DNA from: Eremomyces bilateralis CBS 781.70
Lineage: Eukaryota; Ascomycota; Dothideomycetes; Eremomycetales; Eremomycetaceae
DNA length: 64,000 nucleotides
Assembly (NCBI RefSeq): GCF_010015585.1
Contig: NW_022985084.1
Coordinates: 107,985 to 171,984, forward strand
Reading direction: 5' to 3'
In this document: in pieces, positions 1 through 11,886 of the stretch
How positions within the stretch are numbered: position 1 is the first letter of the stretch
Layout of the letters: the number at the start of each line of letters is the position of its first letter
Program-made: the position numbers and the translations under genes
The notes under the pieces: model-generated
Seen by the model: the letters and a program-made list of their open reading frames with translations, nothing else
Told to the model about the DNA's origin: nothing
The model's database searches: none

Positions 1-452
1 GATGTTAAATTCGATGAGTGAGGTGGAATTTTGATGGTTCGCCTGGACGGTCGGTGTGGAAAAACTGAAATTCCGGAGTGGCTTGATGTGGCTGGTGCCC
101 TTGAGAATGTGGCTAGTGCAGTTTGTTGTGGCGGTGTAGCGCTAACCCCAATTAGGTGCGGTGTAAACAAACCGAACCCTGGACAAACACATCCACCACT
201 TCAACCTTCACATCCATCCGTGGTTCTGCACGAGACCACGAATATCACGAAACATATCCTAAGTCCATAAACTTCCCAGTTTGCGCTTGGCCAGTGGTCG
301 CAAGATAATACCATATCAAATACAGCCCTTGTCTATGTGGACATCCCCTATCAATGCATACTTAACCTCGCGAATACCTCCTCGGCGATCTATAAACCGC
401 ACCAAAGCTAGGAGCGAGTAGCAAGAGCATTATTGATCAGCTACACATCAAC
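1..452. other. Upstream region of spc7
   Basis: No coding exon could be supported here. The open frames are short and show no family resemblance. The last 150 bases before the ATG at 453 are probably the promoter and 5' leader of spc7. Confidence 0.5.
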
Positions 453-3400
453 ATGGCTGCCGAATCCGACAAAGAGAATCTCCTGCACGATTTACTCCCC
501 ACGATTGACCACGCGAAATCGCCGCGATCCACAGCTGATCCAAAAGCAATGGGCAAACGAAACCGAAGCAAGAGTATTGGACCAGGCGGGCTTGACGATG
601 TCTTGTTGAAGCCTTCGACTAAGGACCGGCGAAAGGCATGTATAATGTCAACAATATTCGGCGAACAACGCTAACTGGATTTAGTCTGCATTCGTCCCTG
701 CGGTCAAGTCCATTCTAGCGAGCCGGGAAGATGAAGCGAAGAGGAAGGAAGCAAGGCGAAAGTCGCTTGGTTAGTAAAGAGAATCGACTTCCCAAAATCC
801 GTTGCTGACATCCAAAGCGAATCGCCGAGTGTCATTTGCGCCAGAGGCAACTCTGCACACTTGGGACGTCATCGAGTACATGCGCGATGCGACAACTTCA
901 TCTTCCTCATCCAGCCCACGGCGGAACGCTTCAGAATCCCCGAAAAACCCAAGAAAAACGCCGAAAAATGGTGATCCATCGCCGACCGCGGAAGATGCCA
1001 CGGCGCAATCGCCCTCTACGCCTCCGAAACAGGCAGAATCTCCGATACCCGAATCATCGCCAGCAAACCAGAGAGACATGCACCAACGGAAGCGTCGCCG
1101 GGTCTCTAGAGTTCCACCTGAAATATCGAGCCCTTCAGACGCTCCATCATCGAGCCCGGCGAGCGCAACCTCGAGCGCCGCAAGCGACGACATCGAAAGC
1201 TCGACGGGAAGCAATGAGAACACTTTATCTCATGCCGATGGACCAAACAACGGCACGAGTCCGGACGGCTCAACAACATCTTCCAGTGGGCGTTTGGAAG
1301 AAGCGTTGCGGCAGGCGGCAACGCAGGCTGGAACACGAGGAATCGAATGTGACGAGAATGAAGAGATATCCATGGATCTAGCTTCGGAAGAGGTAACCGC
1401 AGCCTTCCAGCCCTGGCTTCAATTCAAGGCCAAAGCCCAAGCACCCCGCCCTGATCTGGATCAAGAGAACATCGATCCGTTTTCTCCAGCCATCAGCACA
1501 AGGACAGTTGGCAGCAAAACCAACCAGCCAATGCTACCAGAAAGCGAAGGTTCCGATGAGATGAGTATGGATATCACGCAAGCAGTCGGTGGTATTCTGT
1601 CCAAGCGGAACGTAGAAGACACGGAAGCGGATGATGCAACGATGGATTTCACCACGGCGGTCGGTGGCATCAAGTTCAGTCAGAATGCGCAGCCTGCATC
1701 TCAGCGTAGCGGAATCAAGAGACGGAGGTCAAGCGTGTTTCCAGCACCTGCGAGTGTTGTCGATGCCAGCGGTAGTCCCTCCAGACGAAAGAGCCTACGC
1801 CGGACAAGCATGAATCATCGACAGTCTCTCGGCAATTTGGCCATCGATGATGAAACTATGGATTTGACCGAGTCACTTGGTGGCATCCAGGAAATGATAT
1901 TCAAGGCTAACTCCGAGCCCGCCGCAACATTGGACATGACACTCGGCGACGACGCTATGGACTTTACGATGGCTGTCGGCGGCATCAAGGATGTCAAAGC
2001 TACACAACTCGATGCTCAAATCGAAGACGACGAGGGCGACTTGGAGGACATGAGTATGGAGCTGACCTCGAATTTTGGAAATATCGATCAGGGCAAGTTA
2101 GCGAAGGCCTCCACTCCCTCAACAGCACCCGTGGTGAAACGACACGGCTCAGAAGATCAGATCTTGCCCCGTATTGATGAACATCAACCCAAAGCCGCCG
2201 CGCCTCTAAATCTCACCCCGTCTCCACCTAAGCGGTCACCGATCAAACCAAGTCCGAAACGTCAAACTACAGGAATAGGAGGTACACCAAGGAAGTCTCC
2301 TCGACGTTCTGGAAGACTTAGCATAGTCCCGATGACGCCTGAGCAGACTGGAGCGAGCTATGAGAAAGATGTGCGCTTCAGCCCGCGCCCGCAGAAACAA
2401 ACCAACGAGGGGCCCGAAAGCCAACCCAAAACGCCTGTCAAGATGGAGGTTCCCGATGCTCCCCAGCAGCAGAATCCATCCCCAAGGGTCAAGGAGAGCC
2501 CCTATTGGTTGCAACCCGATACAACTCCCAAGGCGAACAATCTGTCCCAGTCTATCAAATCGCTCTCCACTCCAAGAAAGCAAGTTAGGACTCCTGTACT
2601 CAAGTCCACTTCTACCCCAAAAAGCCCGGCCCAGCGGAGTCCCGTCAAATCATTCACGCCAAAGCAAACGACTCCAGGAAAGGGGCCAAAAAAGAACGTG
2701 ACGATTTCAGAACCCGTTCCGAGAGCGTCACCAGTGAAGGACGACACCTCTGTCGATGAGCACCTTTCGCTAAAGGAATTTCTCCGCTTAACGAACATTC
2801 GATTTCTTGATCTTACTACGACGAAGAGAAGACATACTGGAGCACCTTCTGCTCTGACCAAGCAATTTTTGCAGGAGGAATCTGCAGATGATGATTCTCA
2901 CCGGATTGAGAATGCGGCTGTTGCTGGTGCATGCACGGTACCACTGCTGAGTCTCTTCCAACATGTGAGTACAGCCCATGCGATGGGTGTTATAAAGATT
3001 AACATGACCCTAGTCTTGTCATGAGATGAAGCATTATATCTCGGGTGGGAAGGACGAAGTCCGTATGATTGAGAATGAAGCCGTTGAAAACCAGCCTCCA
3101 TTGTTCAAAGAATATATATCCGCACCTCCAGGTGAACGGATGATTATGGACAACCAGTTCAAGAACATGAAAAGTAATGCTCGCTTGCAAAGCAAAGCCG
3201 GCTGGTACTCATGGCGGATGCAGCTCCTGACAGAGCTCACGAAAGGACTCAAACAGTCCTCGCTCGACCTTGATGAGGACGATAATGCATTGCAAACACA
3301 GGAAGAACTGATGAAATCCATTCTACCAGGTCTCCTTCAACGTAATGACGAATTGCAAAAGAGGCTGGGGAGACTACAAGAGCACGCAGCGAACTTTAAT

Positions 3401-4357
3401 GAGGAAGACCAGGACGAGCTTGAGGCTGCGAGACTAAGGCTGCAAAGTGCAGATGAGGAGATCGCGCAAAAGAAGAGGCTCCTCAGCGAATTGCAGCAGT
3501 CTATGCACGAAAAAGAACAGGCGATTGCGGACCTAAGGGACCGGAAAGAAGAGTCTTCAGAAGCCATCAAGGCGGCAGAGCGGGTGCGGGAAGAGTGCCG
3601 TGGCTGGTCTGCAGACGAGGTCGGCATGCTCAAAGGTATGATCCACAACCCATTGAATACTGGTATAAACTAACGGTCTTTAGCCAAAGTTGATGCTGTT
3701 GGACTCAAGACAGGCTGGACGATCACATCTGCCAATGCGGATCCGCATACGCTCACAATGACTTACAAATCGGAACTCGAGCTCTTTCTCCATCCAGCCG
3801 CATTCCTTGGTGGCATGGAAGACCCTATGGCGGGCAACCAACCGATCAGTCTCGGCTACATTGGCGATAATCACGCTTTACGCAAACCGCAGCCGCTCAC
3901 CACCTCCAAGCGGTTCTTTCTTCAGCTTCTTCAAGCACATCTCCATTCGATTCCTCAATACCAGACGTCGGTACCGGACCTTCTTCGGACGGTCAGCTCG
4001 GGATGGGATTGCGCCGATTCTGTGGCGAATGCTGTCCGGCTATTGCGGCAACTATGTATCACAGAGGAGGCTATTCTCAGTGATGAGCGATTGTCGATCA
4101 AAGTGAACATGGTGCTGCCGAACCTTCAGACGAAGGTCCGTCCTGTCATTGTGATCACGGCCCACATTTCAGACGGTCATGTCGAGGTATTCTCAGATGT
4201 GACGGCCTCGGTGGTCTATGGAGAGAAGTATGATGAAAGCAAGATGGGCGAGTTTCTAAAGGTACATATGGGCTCCAGACTTGATGCCGGTTCGTCTTGG
4301 GCCGAGTCAGTCTTGGACCTGAAGAGACGTCTTATCAAGCGAGGCCGAAAGGGTTGA
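453..4357 (+). CDS. spc7: Kinetochore scaffold Spc7 / KNL1
   Basis: Outer-kinetochore scaffold of the KMN network, which docks the spindle checkpoint proteins and PP1. Predicted exons are 453-635, 685-769, 818-2964, 3014-3635 and 3684-4357, giving 1236 aa. Seen in the sequence: a PP1-docking RVSF motif at about residues 93-96; a long disordered Ser/Pro/Thr-rich middle with many SP/TP sites; and at least five MELT-like repeats (M-D/E-[ILF]-T) near residues 340, 365, 437, 470 and 503, most followed by AVGGI or SLGGI, as expected for checkpoint-kinase phosphodocks. The C-terminal third has the Spc7 coiled coil (heptads rich in E, Q, R and L) and a globular RWD-like end. The first intron (636-684) starts with GC instead of GT, with context AAG|GCATGT and a CTAAC branch point. 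It is the only splice I found that keeps frame into the conserved RVSF exon. The gene is convergent with rad2. Confidence 0.93.
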
Positions 4358-4520
4358 TATTCCATGGAAACTATGAGGTGCCGGAGAGAGTGGTTGCTTC
4401 GCATCGACTATTCTACATGTAACGCGATTGATGAGTTCATGACGAACAGCAAGACTCCCGCACTGTTGTTGTGGTGATGTTTGATGAAAATTACTATTAT
4501 TTGAGTTTACCACTGTTCAC

Positions 4521-7500
4521 TCACATTTTCCTCTTCTTTCGGGCTCGTGACCTTGTTTGACCTCTCGACTGGCCAGGCGAATCTTCGCCCGTCGGGTCTT
4601 GATCCAATCCCTCCGTAGCGTTATCCTTGCCACGTTTAGCCTTGGTTGCAATACGTCCCAGGGCATTTTCCATCCGCTTGCTTTTGGTCTCCAACTTCCT
4701 GCGCGGCGCGAACGCTCCTGCACCGACGCTGCCACCGAAGAAGTTAGTGATATTGCTTTGCGTTCCCTCGAGTTCCCTTCGATTCATGTCTCGGATGACA
4801 GGAACCAGGACCTCGTCCGTCCGTTCCGGACTCCAACCGACGGTGGCCATTAGGAAGCTTCGAAGGCGATCCAAATCAGGCACACCCCAGACAAAGGTGG
4901 AGGGGTCGCTGTCGACTTCTGGATGTAGGTAGGCATCCTCGACTCTCGGATCAGGGAAATTGACGGGGAGGAAGAGCTTGGTCGAGTTCTTTCTGAATTT
5001 GCGACGAAAGGGGTTCTTGGTATCCTCCGATTTCGGCCGCGATCCATTCTGAACCGCAAGCCACCATTCTTTGAAGTTTTCCAGGCAATCGAACTCTGAA
5101 ATGATCTCTAAAGCAGATACTGGGCCGACCCCTGGAAGTCCCTCAGTGTAGTCGCTGCCCAAGAGCTGGGCAATGGCAATGAGTTTCTCACGATCTAGAG
5201 CAAATTCTGACTCCAGGTCCTGGGAAAGGTAGCATTCGACGTACTTTGCTTGGTTGAACATGTTCTTATAGACTCGTGTTCCTCCAAAGAGGAAAGTGTC
5301 CGAGTCGTCGGTGACGATTCCGTCCACAAGACCCAGGGACACAAGCTCCGCACACTGGGCTTCTGCTTCCATAGGTGCAGTAATAAATGGCAACCCGAAG
5401 AGGGTGAGTAATTGCTGGCACTCCTGGACCATGGTCTGGGTCACTTCATCGGCATCCCGGCGATCTTTCTTCTGCTGATCCCGCAACTGTTTCAGCTCCT
5501 GATCGAAGTCAATGGCATGCTGCTCCTTGCTCTTGTTATTCAAAGTCGATGCAAACCGAGCATGCTCGTCGGCCTCGGTCTCCAGTTGCCGGAAGAGCTC
5601 GGCTTCTTCAGGATCGGAGAAATATTCGTCATAGTCCTCATTCTCAGGCGGTATAGGCATTGCATCGTCTAATGGAACCTGTGGTACGTGTTCTTGAGTG
5701 GCAATCACGTTCTGGTCATCCTCTACCGCCTGAAGGTCTTCATCTGTCGGATCGACCGCATTCTTCGCCCTCATCGCTTCGACCCCAGACAAATCGTCCT
5801 GCGTAGAACTAGGCTGGACGATTTCTGGAGGGGGGGATTCTTCCCACTCATACTGTTCCAGTTCTGGACTTTCTGGTGGTTGCTCGCTTCTTGGCTTAAA
5901 AGGCTGCTGTGTCGACAGGGACTCATCCGGTTTCTGGGGCAACTCTGGTAAAGTCGTTGGCCTTTGAGTACTCGCATCCTGCCCTAATATCATGGACATC
6001 GGAGGTTCTTGGCTAGGATCGTCGATGTCGATGATATCATTCGCATCGTGCCTGCGTATCCTAGCAGGTGTTTCAAATTGAAAGCGGCCATCTTGTTTCG
6101 CCTTGTCCCTATCCTGCTTATCGAATGTCTTCTCCTGTTGCAAGGTGTCCTTGTGGGTGCGTTCAAACCATGGCGGTACTGGTCTCGCGGTGCTTTGGAT
6201 TTCGTGCTCCTTCTCAAAGCCTCCTGCATTTTCATCCGGTGCCGCCGCGGTTTTCTTCTTCTTTCCCAGTATTGAGCTCCCTAGGTCTAGTCTCTCGAAC
6301 GGCAAAGGACCATCAAATGACGACGGTTTTTTTAGATGCGATGCTGCAGCTCCTGCGCTTGCACCTGTATCCTTCACTGGGGGGGTCTGCATCGTTGGCA
6401 GGTTCGAGTCTTTTTGAACCGCTTTAGAACTTCGCATTGCCCTTTGCAAGTCAAAGTCATCTTCGCTCTCCGAATGTTCGGCAGAATCTTCTGGGCGGGG
6501 CTTAGGTACGTTGATTGGAATCGGTTCTGAGACGGCGGCACCTTTACGACTCCTTTCGTTAGCCATCCGTGCAATGGTTGTTCCTGATTTTCCAGTGAAG
6601 GACTTTGCTTCCTCCACTCGGGATTGCTGGAAAACTTCCGCGAAATCGTCGTCATCTATGTGATCGGAATCGATCCCAGGCTCTTGGCCAAGAGACATAG
6701 CAATTGCTCGTTGCAATTGTTCTTCCTCCGAATCGTATCCGGTCATGTGTGGTTCTTCGAACAGTTGATCAACATCATCCATCTCTACATCTTCCCATTG
6801 TTCCTCCTTTTCTGACGTATCGGCAACGAACAGAGGATTAATCTTCTCCCCTGTTCTGCGTTCTGATTCTGCCCTTCGAGCCGGAGCAACGACATGTTGC
6901 TGAGTGTCTGAAACGATTGTTCGGCTGGCTCCGTTGTTCCGAAGAAGTTGTTTCGGAAGCCGGTTCAGACCTTCAACGGGCACATCTTCAAACTCATCTT
7001 CTTCACCTTCTTCTTCGCTCGGTTCATCGTCAGGTTTTGGCTTCTTTAGCTCATCAACATTGATAGGTTTGTCCCGGTTGCCTTCGTCGCGATTCGTGAC
7101 GACACCAAGAGCCCACCCTCCTTCAACGCCTTCATTTTTGACGAGGACGTACTCTCTGCCTTTCTCGCCGGCAACTCTACCACCACCATGAACCCCCCAC
7201 ATCGCATCGTCGTTCATTCCATTGAGGTTCATCAGTCGTTGGGTAAGCTCGTTACGTTCTCTGACCCGCTCGATCTGAAATTTTGAGAAAGCCATGCGGT
7301 CAGGGAACATGCTATCCAGTTGATCTTTTGAGTAGCCCATCCTGAGCCGACTTCGTAGCCGTGCCGCGTTTAAAATGTTATACCGATCACTCGCCGGAAG
7401 ACTCTGAAAGAAAGATCCATCAAAATCGATCTTGGAGAAGTCATATAGGTTAACGTCTTCTCCTGAATTGAATTGCCTAGCATATTCCTCTAGCTCTTCT

Positions 7501-8084
7501 AGTGACATAATGCGTAGGTCGGCCGGACCGCCCATTTCCGCAAGAGAGGCATCGAGCTCCGGTAAATGATAGGCATCTTTCTTCTTGAAGGTACGATTTC
7601 GTGTCCGCTCTTGAGGCGTCATTAGAGTCTCTTCGGCATATACCAGATTCTCGGGGAGCGGCGCTTCCTCCTCGTTGTCCTCGTGCCGGCCAGCGGCAGA
7701 CTCTTCCTTGCGCCTCCTCTCCTCCTCCTCGCCAAGACGCTGCATCTGCACGGCCAGCAGCTTGCCAGCAGTTCTGACCGCATCATCTCGACGACCTTCT
7801 CGTCGCCTTTTTCGCGCATTAATCGTTTGACGTTTGAGGGCCGGCGCGCCACCGTCGAAGACGAATATCGGCTTGATCCCAATGAAAAGCAATTTACAAA
7901 TACGGCGGAAGAATCCGACAACGTGACTGTTTCGTAAGGCGTTGCCCTCTTTGTCACGCACGGCTTTCAGGAACTGATAGATCCAAATGGACGCGTCCAC
8001 CGCCAGTCGCTTCCGGTTCAGCGTCTCGATCTTGATCGGTCTCGCGCAGGGCTGAACGACCGTCCAGAGGCCGGTAACACCCAT
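4521..8084 (-). CDS. rad2: XPG-family DNA repair endonuclease Rad2/Rad13
   Basis: Structure-specific endonuclease that makes the 3' incision in nucleotide excision repair. It is one uninterrupted frame of 1187 aa, the usual size of Rad2/XPG. The N domain starts at Met1 with the invariant MGVTGLW, and the acidic residue in VDASIW is visible. A long acidic, low-complexity spacer follows (about residues 110-820), with several ubiquitin-interaction-like acidic patches such as EEQLQRAIAMSL. The I domain contains EAEAQCAELV and TDDSDTFLFGG (catalytic acids) and the helix-hairpin-helix LLGSDYTEGLPGVG. Near the C terminus is a PCNA-binding QSNITNFF box at about residues 1109-1116, and the protein ends in a basic nuclear-localisation-type tail. 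The ATG at 8084 gives the exact family N terminus, so the start is secure. Confidence 0.97.
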   Translation of the reverse strand: MGVTGLWTVVQPCARPIKIETLNRKRLAVDASIWIYQFLKAVRDKEGNALRNSHVVGFFRRICKLLFIGIKPIFVFDGGAPALKRQTINARKRRREGRRDDAVRTAGKLLAVQMQRLGEEEERRRKEESAAGRHEDNEEEAPLPENLVYAEETLMTPQERTRNRTFKKKDAYHLPELDASLAEMGGPADLRIMSLEELEEYARQFNSGEDVNLYDFSKIDFDGSFFQSLPASDRYNILNAARLRSRLRMGYSKDQLDSMFPDRMAFSKFQIERVRERNELTQRLMNLNGMNDDAMWGVHGGGRVAGEKGREYVLVKNEGVEGGWALGVVTNRDEGNRDKPINVDELKKPKPDDEPSEEEGEEDEFEDVPVEGLNRLPKQLLRNNGASRTIVSDTQQHVVAPARRAESERRTGEKINPLFVADTSEKEEQWEDVEMDDVDQLFEEPHMTGYDSEEEQLQRAIAMSLGQEPGIDSDHIDDDDFAEVFQQSRVEEAKSFTGKSGTTIARMANERSRKGAAVSEPIPINVPKPRPEDSAEHSESEDDFDLQRAMRSSKAVQKDSNLPTMQTPPVKDTGASAGAAASHLKKPSSFDGPLPFERLDLGSSILGKKKKTAAAPDENAGGFEKEHEIQSTARPVPPWFERTHKDTLQQEKTFDKQDRDKAKQDGRFQFETPARIRRHDANDIIDIDDPSQEPPMSMILGQDASTQRPTTLPELPQKPDESLSTQQPFKPRSEQPPESPELEQYEWEESPPPEIVQPSSTQDDLSGVEAMRAKNAVDPTDEDLQAVEDDQNVIATQEHVPQVPLDDAMPIPPENEDYDEYFSDPEEAELFRQLETEADEHARFASTLNNKSKEQHAIDFDQELKQLRDQQKKDRRDADEVTQTMVQECQQLLTLFGLPFITAPMEAEAQCAELVSLGLVDGIVTDDSDTFLFGGTRVYKNMFNQAKYVECYLSQDLESEFALDREKLIAIAQLLGSDYTEGLPGVGPVSALEIISEFDCLENFKEWWLAVQNGSRPKSEDTKNPFRRKFRKNSTKLFLPVNFPDPRVEDAYLHPEVDSDPSTFVWGVPDLDRLRSFLMATVGWSPERTDEVLVPVIRDMNRRELEGTQSNITNFFGGSVGAGAFAPRRKLETKSKRMENALGRIATKAKRGKDNATEGLDQDPTGEDSPGQSRGQTRSRARKKRKM

Positions 8085-8385
8085 GGTGAGACGAGCATCC
8101 GTAAGACGGCAGACTGCGCGACAGTGAACATTCGCTGGTTATTCCGCGGCATCAGCGTGTTGGCAATGGATTGATATCAAACTGACGTGATTTCGAGTCG
8201 ACGCTACCTAGCCACCAGCGAAACACGACTGCACGTGACTGATCGACAGGGTCCTGATTCTACTTTCAACCCTGCATCACGTGAAGGCAGAGCTTCCGTT
8301 TGAAACAACTGAACAACAGACGAAGTACCGCCATGAACTCCCGGTCTGAGGCATTGAAACTTCGAAACGATTAAGTTCTTATACA
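8085..8385. promoter_or_regulatory. Divergent promoter rad2 / ipk2 with two CACGTG motifs
   Basis: This 301 bp space separates two divergent start codons. It holds CACGTG hexamers at 8232-8237 and 8278-8283, candidate sites for bHLH factors of the Cbf1/E-box type. The hexamer occurs elsewhere in the window, so the motif alone is weak evidence. Confidence 0.35.
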
Positions 8386-9494
8386 ATGACTGCACAAATT
8401 GATCCCGCGTCACTAAAGGCATTTGGAGATGTTGCTGCCGGGCAGTGAGTTACCCCTTTCTGATCGAGCCCCTATTCATTCGCTCGGGGCGTCAATATAA
8501 ACATGCAACTGACCTATGGTGTAGCGACGGGGTACTCTCTGACGAGTCCGGTGGTCTAGTCATCAAGCCATGCACAGCCAAAGAGATTGCGTTCTATGAA
8601 GCCGCTCCGAAGCAAAGCCCCGATTTCGCGAAATACATCCCAACATACATGGGCACTTTACAGTTGAACAAGCCCGCCGAAGCCACCGACCCCACCACCA
8701 GTTCCTCTACTGCACCAGATCCTACCGCCACCACCGCAGCCGGGACTGCAGCTACTTTATCGCTCGACGAGGCCGGCCCCATGTTCGGCAAAGCCCTGAC
8801 GACCGAGACGTCCATCGTCCTGGAGAACGTAGCGGCCCGATTCCGGAAACCGAACATCTTGGATCTGAAACTCGGGGCGCAGCTGTGGGACGATGCGGCG
8901 AAGCCGGAGAAGCGCGCGCGGTTGGACAAGGTGAGCGCGGAGACGACGAGCGGAAGCCTGGGGTTTCGGGTGGCGGGGATGAGGGTATATGGCGCCAGAG
9001 GAGACGCGCCAGAGCATAAGGCGTCCGACTACATGAGCATGGATAGTGTCACGGGCTATCGCGTGTATAACAAGATGTATGGGCGGGTATTCAATGCTGA
9101 CAACGTGAACGAGGCGTTCAAGGAATACGTGACCGCACCCGGCGTTACAGCAGCCCACGCAAAGAAGGTGTTCGGTATCTTGGAAGAGGACGTCAAAGGC
9201 ATTGAAGCAGCATTGATGGGCATGGAGTGCCGGATGTACTCAGCGAGCATCCTTTTTGTCTATGAAGGGGATGTCGAGGGCTACGAGAAGGCAGTGAAGG
9301 ACTACGAAGCCAACCCGCCAGCGCAATCCGATGATGATGATGACGAAGAGGAGGATACTTTCCCAAGGCTTACGGCCGTAAAGCTCATTGACTTTGCGCA
9401 CGCTTCCTTCGTTCCTAGACAGGGGCCAGATGAGAACGCGTTGCAAGGGGTGCGGAGCGTGGGTAAGATATTGCACGACTTGCAAGCGGCCTGA
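8386..9494 (+). CDS. ipk2: Inositol polyphosphate multikinase (Arg82/Ipk2 type)
   Basis: Kinase of the IPK family that phosphorylates soluble inositol phosphates (IP3 to IP5) and supports transcription and nutrient signalling in the nucleus. Two exons, 8386-8444 and 8525-9494, give 342 aa. The short first exon encodes 19 residues and the intron splits a histidine codon, giving the family start AGHDG followed by a K-bearing glycine-poor loop. The signature PxxxDxKxG is present as PNILDLKLG at about residues 129-137. SLGFRVAGMRVY and the C-terminal LIDFAHA (metal-binding Asp) are also conserved. An acidic run of Asp/Glu before the last block resembles the Asp-rich region of yeast Arg82. The start is chosen because the downstream open frame begins inside the intron. 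Its stop lies 92 bp from the stop of tyw1 on the other strand. Confidence 0.92.
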
Positions 9495-9586
9495 ATTGCC
9501 ATATGAATTATGACGATGGTTCCGATACCCATTTCACACAGCGGTTCAATATAAAGCGCTACAGTAATTACAAACTAGAAATGCAT

Positions 9587-11886
9587 TCAAATTTCCACTG
9601 TTTGCTGAATGGTCTTGTTCTTTCCCTTCCTGAACACTCGCGTGTCCTCTGGATTGAAACCTCCGTTGCCCCAGGTTGCCCACTCTGGCGTTGGAGGACC
9701 AATGTAGTCTTCCGGCCCGAACTCCTTACCACTTTCGAGGCATTCGAAGAATTTGTCGTAGTCGATCGTTGAATGCCATTTTCCATCGATATGAAATCGT
9801 GTACTGGCGAGAAGAACGCAGCAGCTGTGCGCATGTTCCGCAGCTATCCCGTACTTCAGACCTCGGCGTTCCAAAGCCGCATTCAACTGAACGACGAATT
9901 CCGTGACCTCTTCGTAGAACGGCACGTTTTGCATTGTCAATCCAGCTGAAGCGGACGTCGAGGTTCCACAGTACGTGACGCCTTTGATTTCCACGAAGCA
10001 TGGCAGCCCTTTCTCGACCAGATCGGCGTATCCTTCCGCTTCGTCTTCGATGTTGAATCCCTTCACCAACGTCAGGCGAAAAACCGTCCGCTGTCGGAAC
10101 CTCCTCTCTCGGAGGATGTCCAGGCATCGCATTAGGCGTTCCCAGAAGTCCCGGTGAAGCGGACGGTCAACTTTTCGCAGACTCTCTTTATTCGATGCGT
10201 CGATGGATACGTAAAGCTGGGTGATGGGCTTGAGAGCGGCCAGTTCGTCGGGATGTTGCGCATTGCAAACGAGGAAGGATGAAATATGCTCTTTATGAAG
10301 CATTGCAGTGAACTCGTTAATGTGTGGATAGAATATCGGCTCGCCGACGAGACTGAGGGCACAGTGTCGTATTCGCATGGATTCCTCGAACCGTTCAGCA
10401 CGCACTCCCGGTACGCCTTTCATCATTTTCATCTTCTTATAATGCCCTGCTTTCACCCCCTCGAAGATCAGTTCGGGCGGATCGATTTTCCATCGCCATG
10501 TGGTACCGACGGGATTGGTGCCATGTCGCCAGCAGAAGACGCATTTATTGCTGCATGAGAGCGCGGGCGTGGTCTCCATGCATAGATGCGACTTGATTCC
10601 GTAAAAGGAGTACTTGTAGCATGATCCTCTACCTCGGAGGGCGGATTTTGTCCAACGGCAGATTTTTACCCCTGAGTGCGATCCCACAATTGTGTAGCCC
10701 TGCTTCGTTAGGGCTGCATATGTTGGAGATGACTTCGGGACCATCTCTTTTCGTTCCACAATAGGCGGTCCCGGTTTGGACTTGCCATATGTAGTGAAGT
10801 CGATCGCCAACGGTGCATCATCGCTTGCATCTTTCTGAATCATTCGATCCAGGTCCTCCATATCATCGATCCGTTCGGCGCGTCTTCTTTTTGAAGGGTT
10901 TTTCTTTGGATCCATAATTTCATCATCCTCGTCACCACTTTCCAGAGCTTCTCCACTGCCAGACACACCTTCTCCAAGTCCTCCCGCAAGGAAGATGTCC
11001 CGTACAGCCCGTTCGATTCCTTGTACCCATTCCTGCAGCCTTTCCGTAGCATCGCTCTTCGCATCGCCTAAACCCATCGGGTACGCGCGCTTCTGGCCAG
11101 TGAGCCTGGCAAGCCATTTATCCACTTCAATGGCCTGACAACAGAATCCTTCCGATTCTGTTGGCCACCCTTCTCTATCGCCGATGCCAAACACGCTGTA
11201 CCCAAGCAGGCCGGACAAAGAAGCGGTATCAATTCGGAAGTCGTGGTGAGTTTCCTTTAGCTGCTCAATGAACGTATCCATGACGGTGTCGATATTGTAG
11301 CTGGGGATAAGCATCAGGTAGAATGACTTCGTCGTCGACTCTGTATGACGGGGCGGAGAAACGAAGAAGTCGTCGTACTCAATCTCAGAGAGGTCATATA
11401 GAACCACTGATACATCGCAATCGGGACCGCCCGCCGAGGACGGCTTTCCACTCCATTCATCTAGTTCCTGCTGGACCCTTTTCGCAGTTTTCTCCGTGGT
11501 AGTCGTCAAGGAGAAGTAGAAGACATGCAATTGTATTGCACGGATGCCCGTTATGCTCGCATCTCTTGCTGGCTTGCTCTGTCTCACACCAGTCACTCTT
11601 TTTGGGAGCCGGTTTTCCAAGACACGCCGTGATGTTTCTCCAGAGCTGATCTTCTCATTGTGCAACTGAGTGGTCTCCTTCGGCCGAGTCTCCTTTATCG
11701 TCTCCCGTTTCCAGGATATTAGGCGCACAGCAAGGCCAACTATCACGATTGCAGCGAGAAGGTTTAATCGATTCTCATGCCACAACTCCAGCAGTTCTGT
11801 AAACTATCAGTCTCGGCATGTCACTGTCTGGGGAATATCATCATCCTACCAAATGGCCAGGCGGGAAATTCGGGCGCAATATCCAT
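9587..11886 (-). CDS. tyw1: tRNA 4-demethylwyosine synthase TYW1
   Basis: Radical-SAM and flavodoxin enzyme that builds the tricyclic core of wybutosine at position 37 of tRNA-Phe, probably at the ER surface. Predicted exons (minus strand) are 11886-11850 and 11796-9587, giving 748 aa. The long frame has no ATG at its 5' end. A 37-nt first exon with a GTAGGA donor and TTTACAG acceptor supplies the start, with GAG as the split codon. Residues about 25-42 form a membrane anchor. A flavodoxin-like domain follows with the loops expected for FMN binding. The radical-SAM cluster motif CxxxCxxC is at about C427, C431 and C434. The family blocks MKGVPGV and SLVGEPIFYP and a basic C-terminal tail follow. 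The gene is convergent with ipk2 and divergent from the next gene. Confidence 0.93.
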
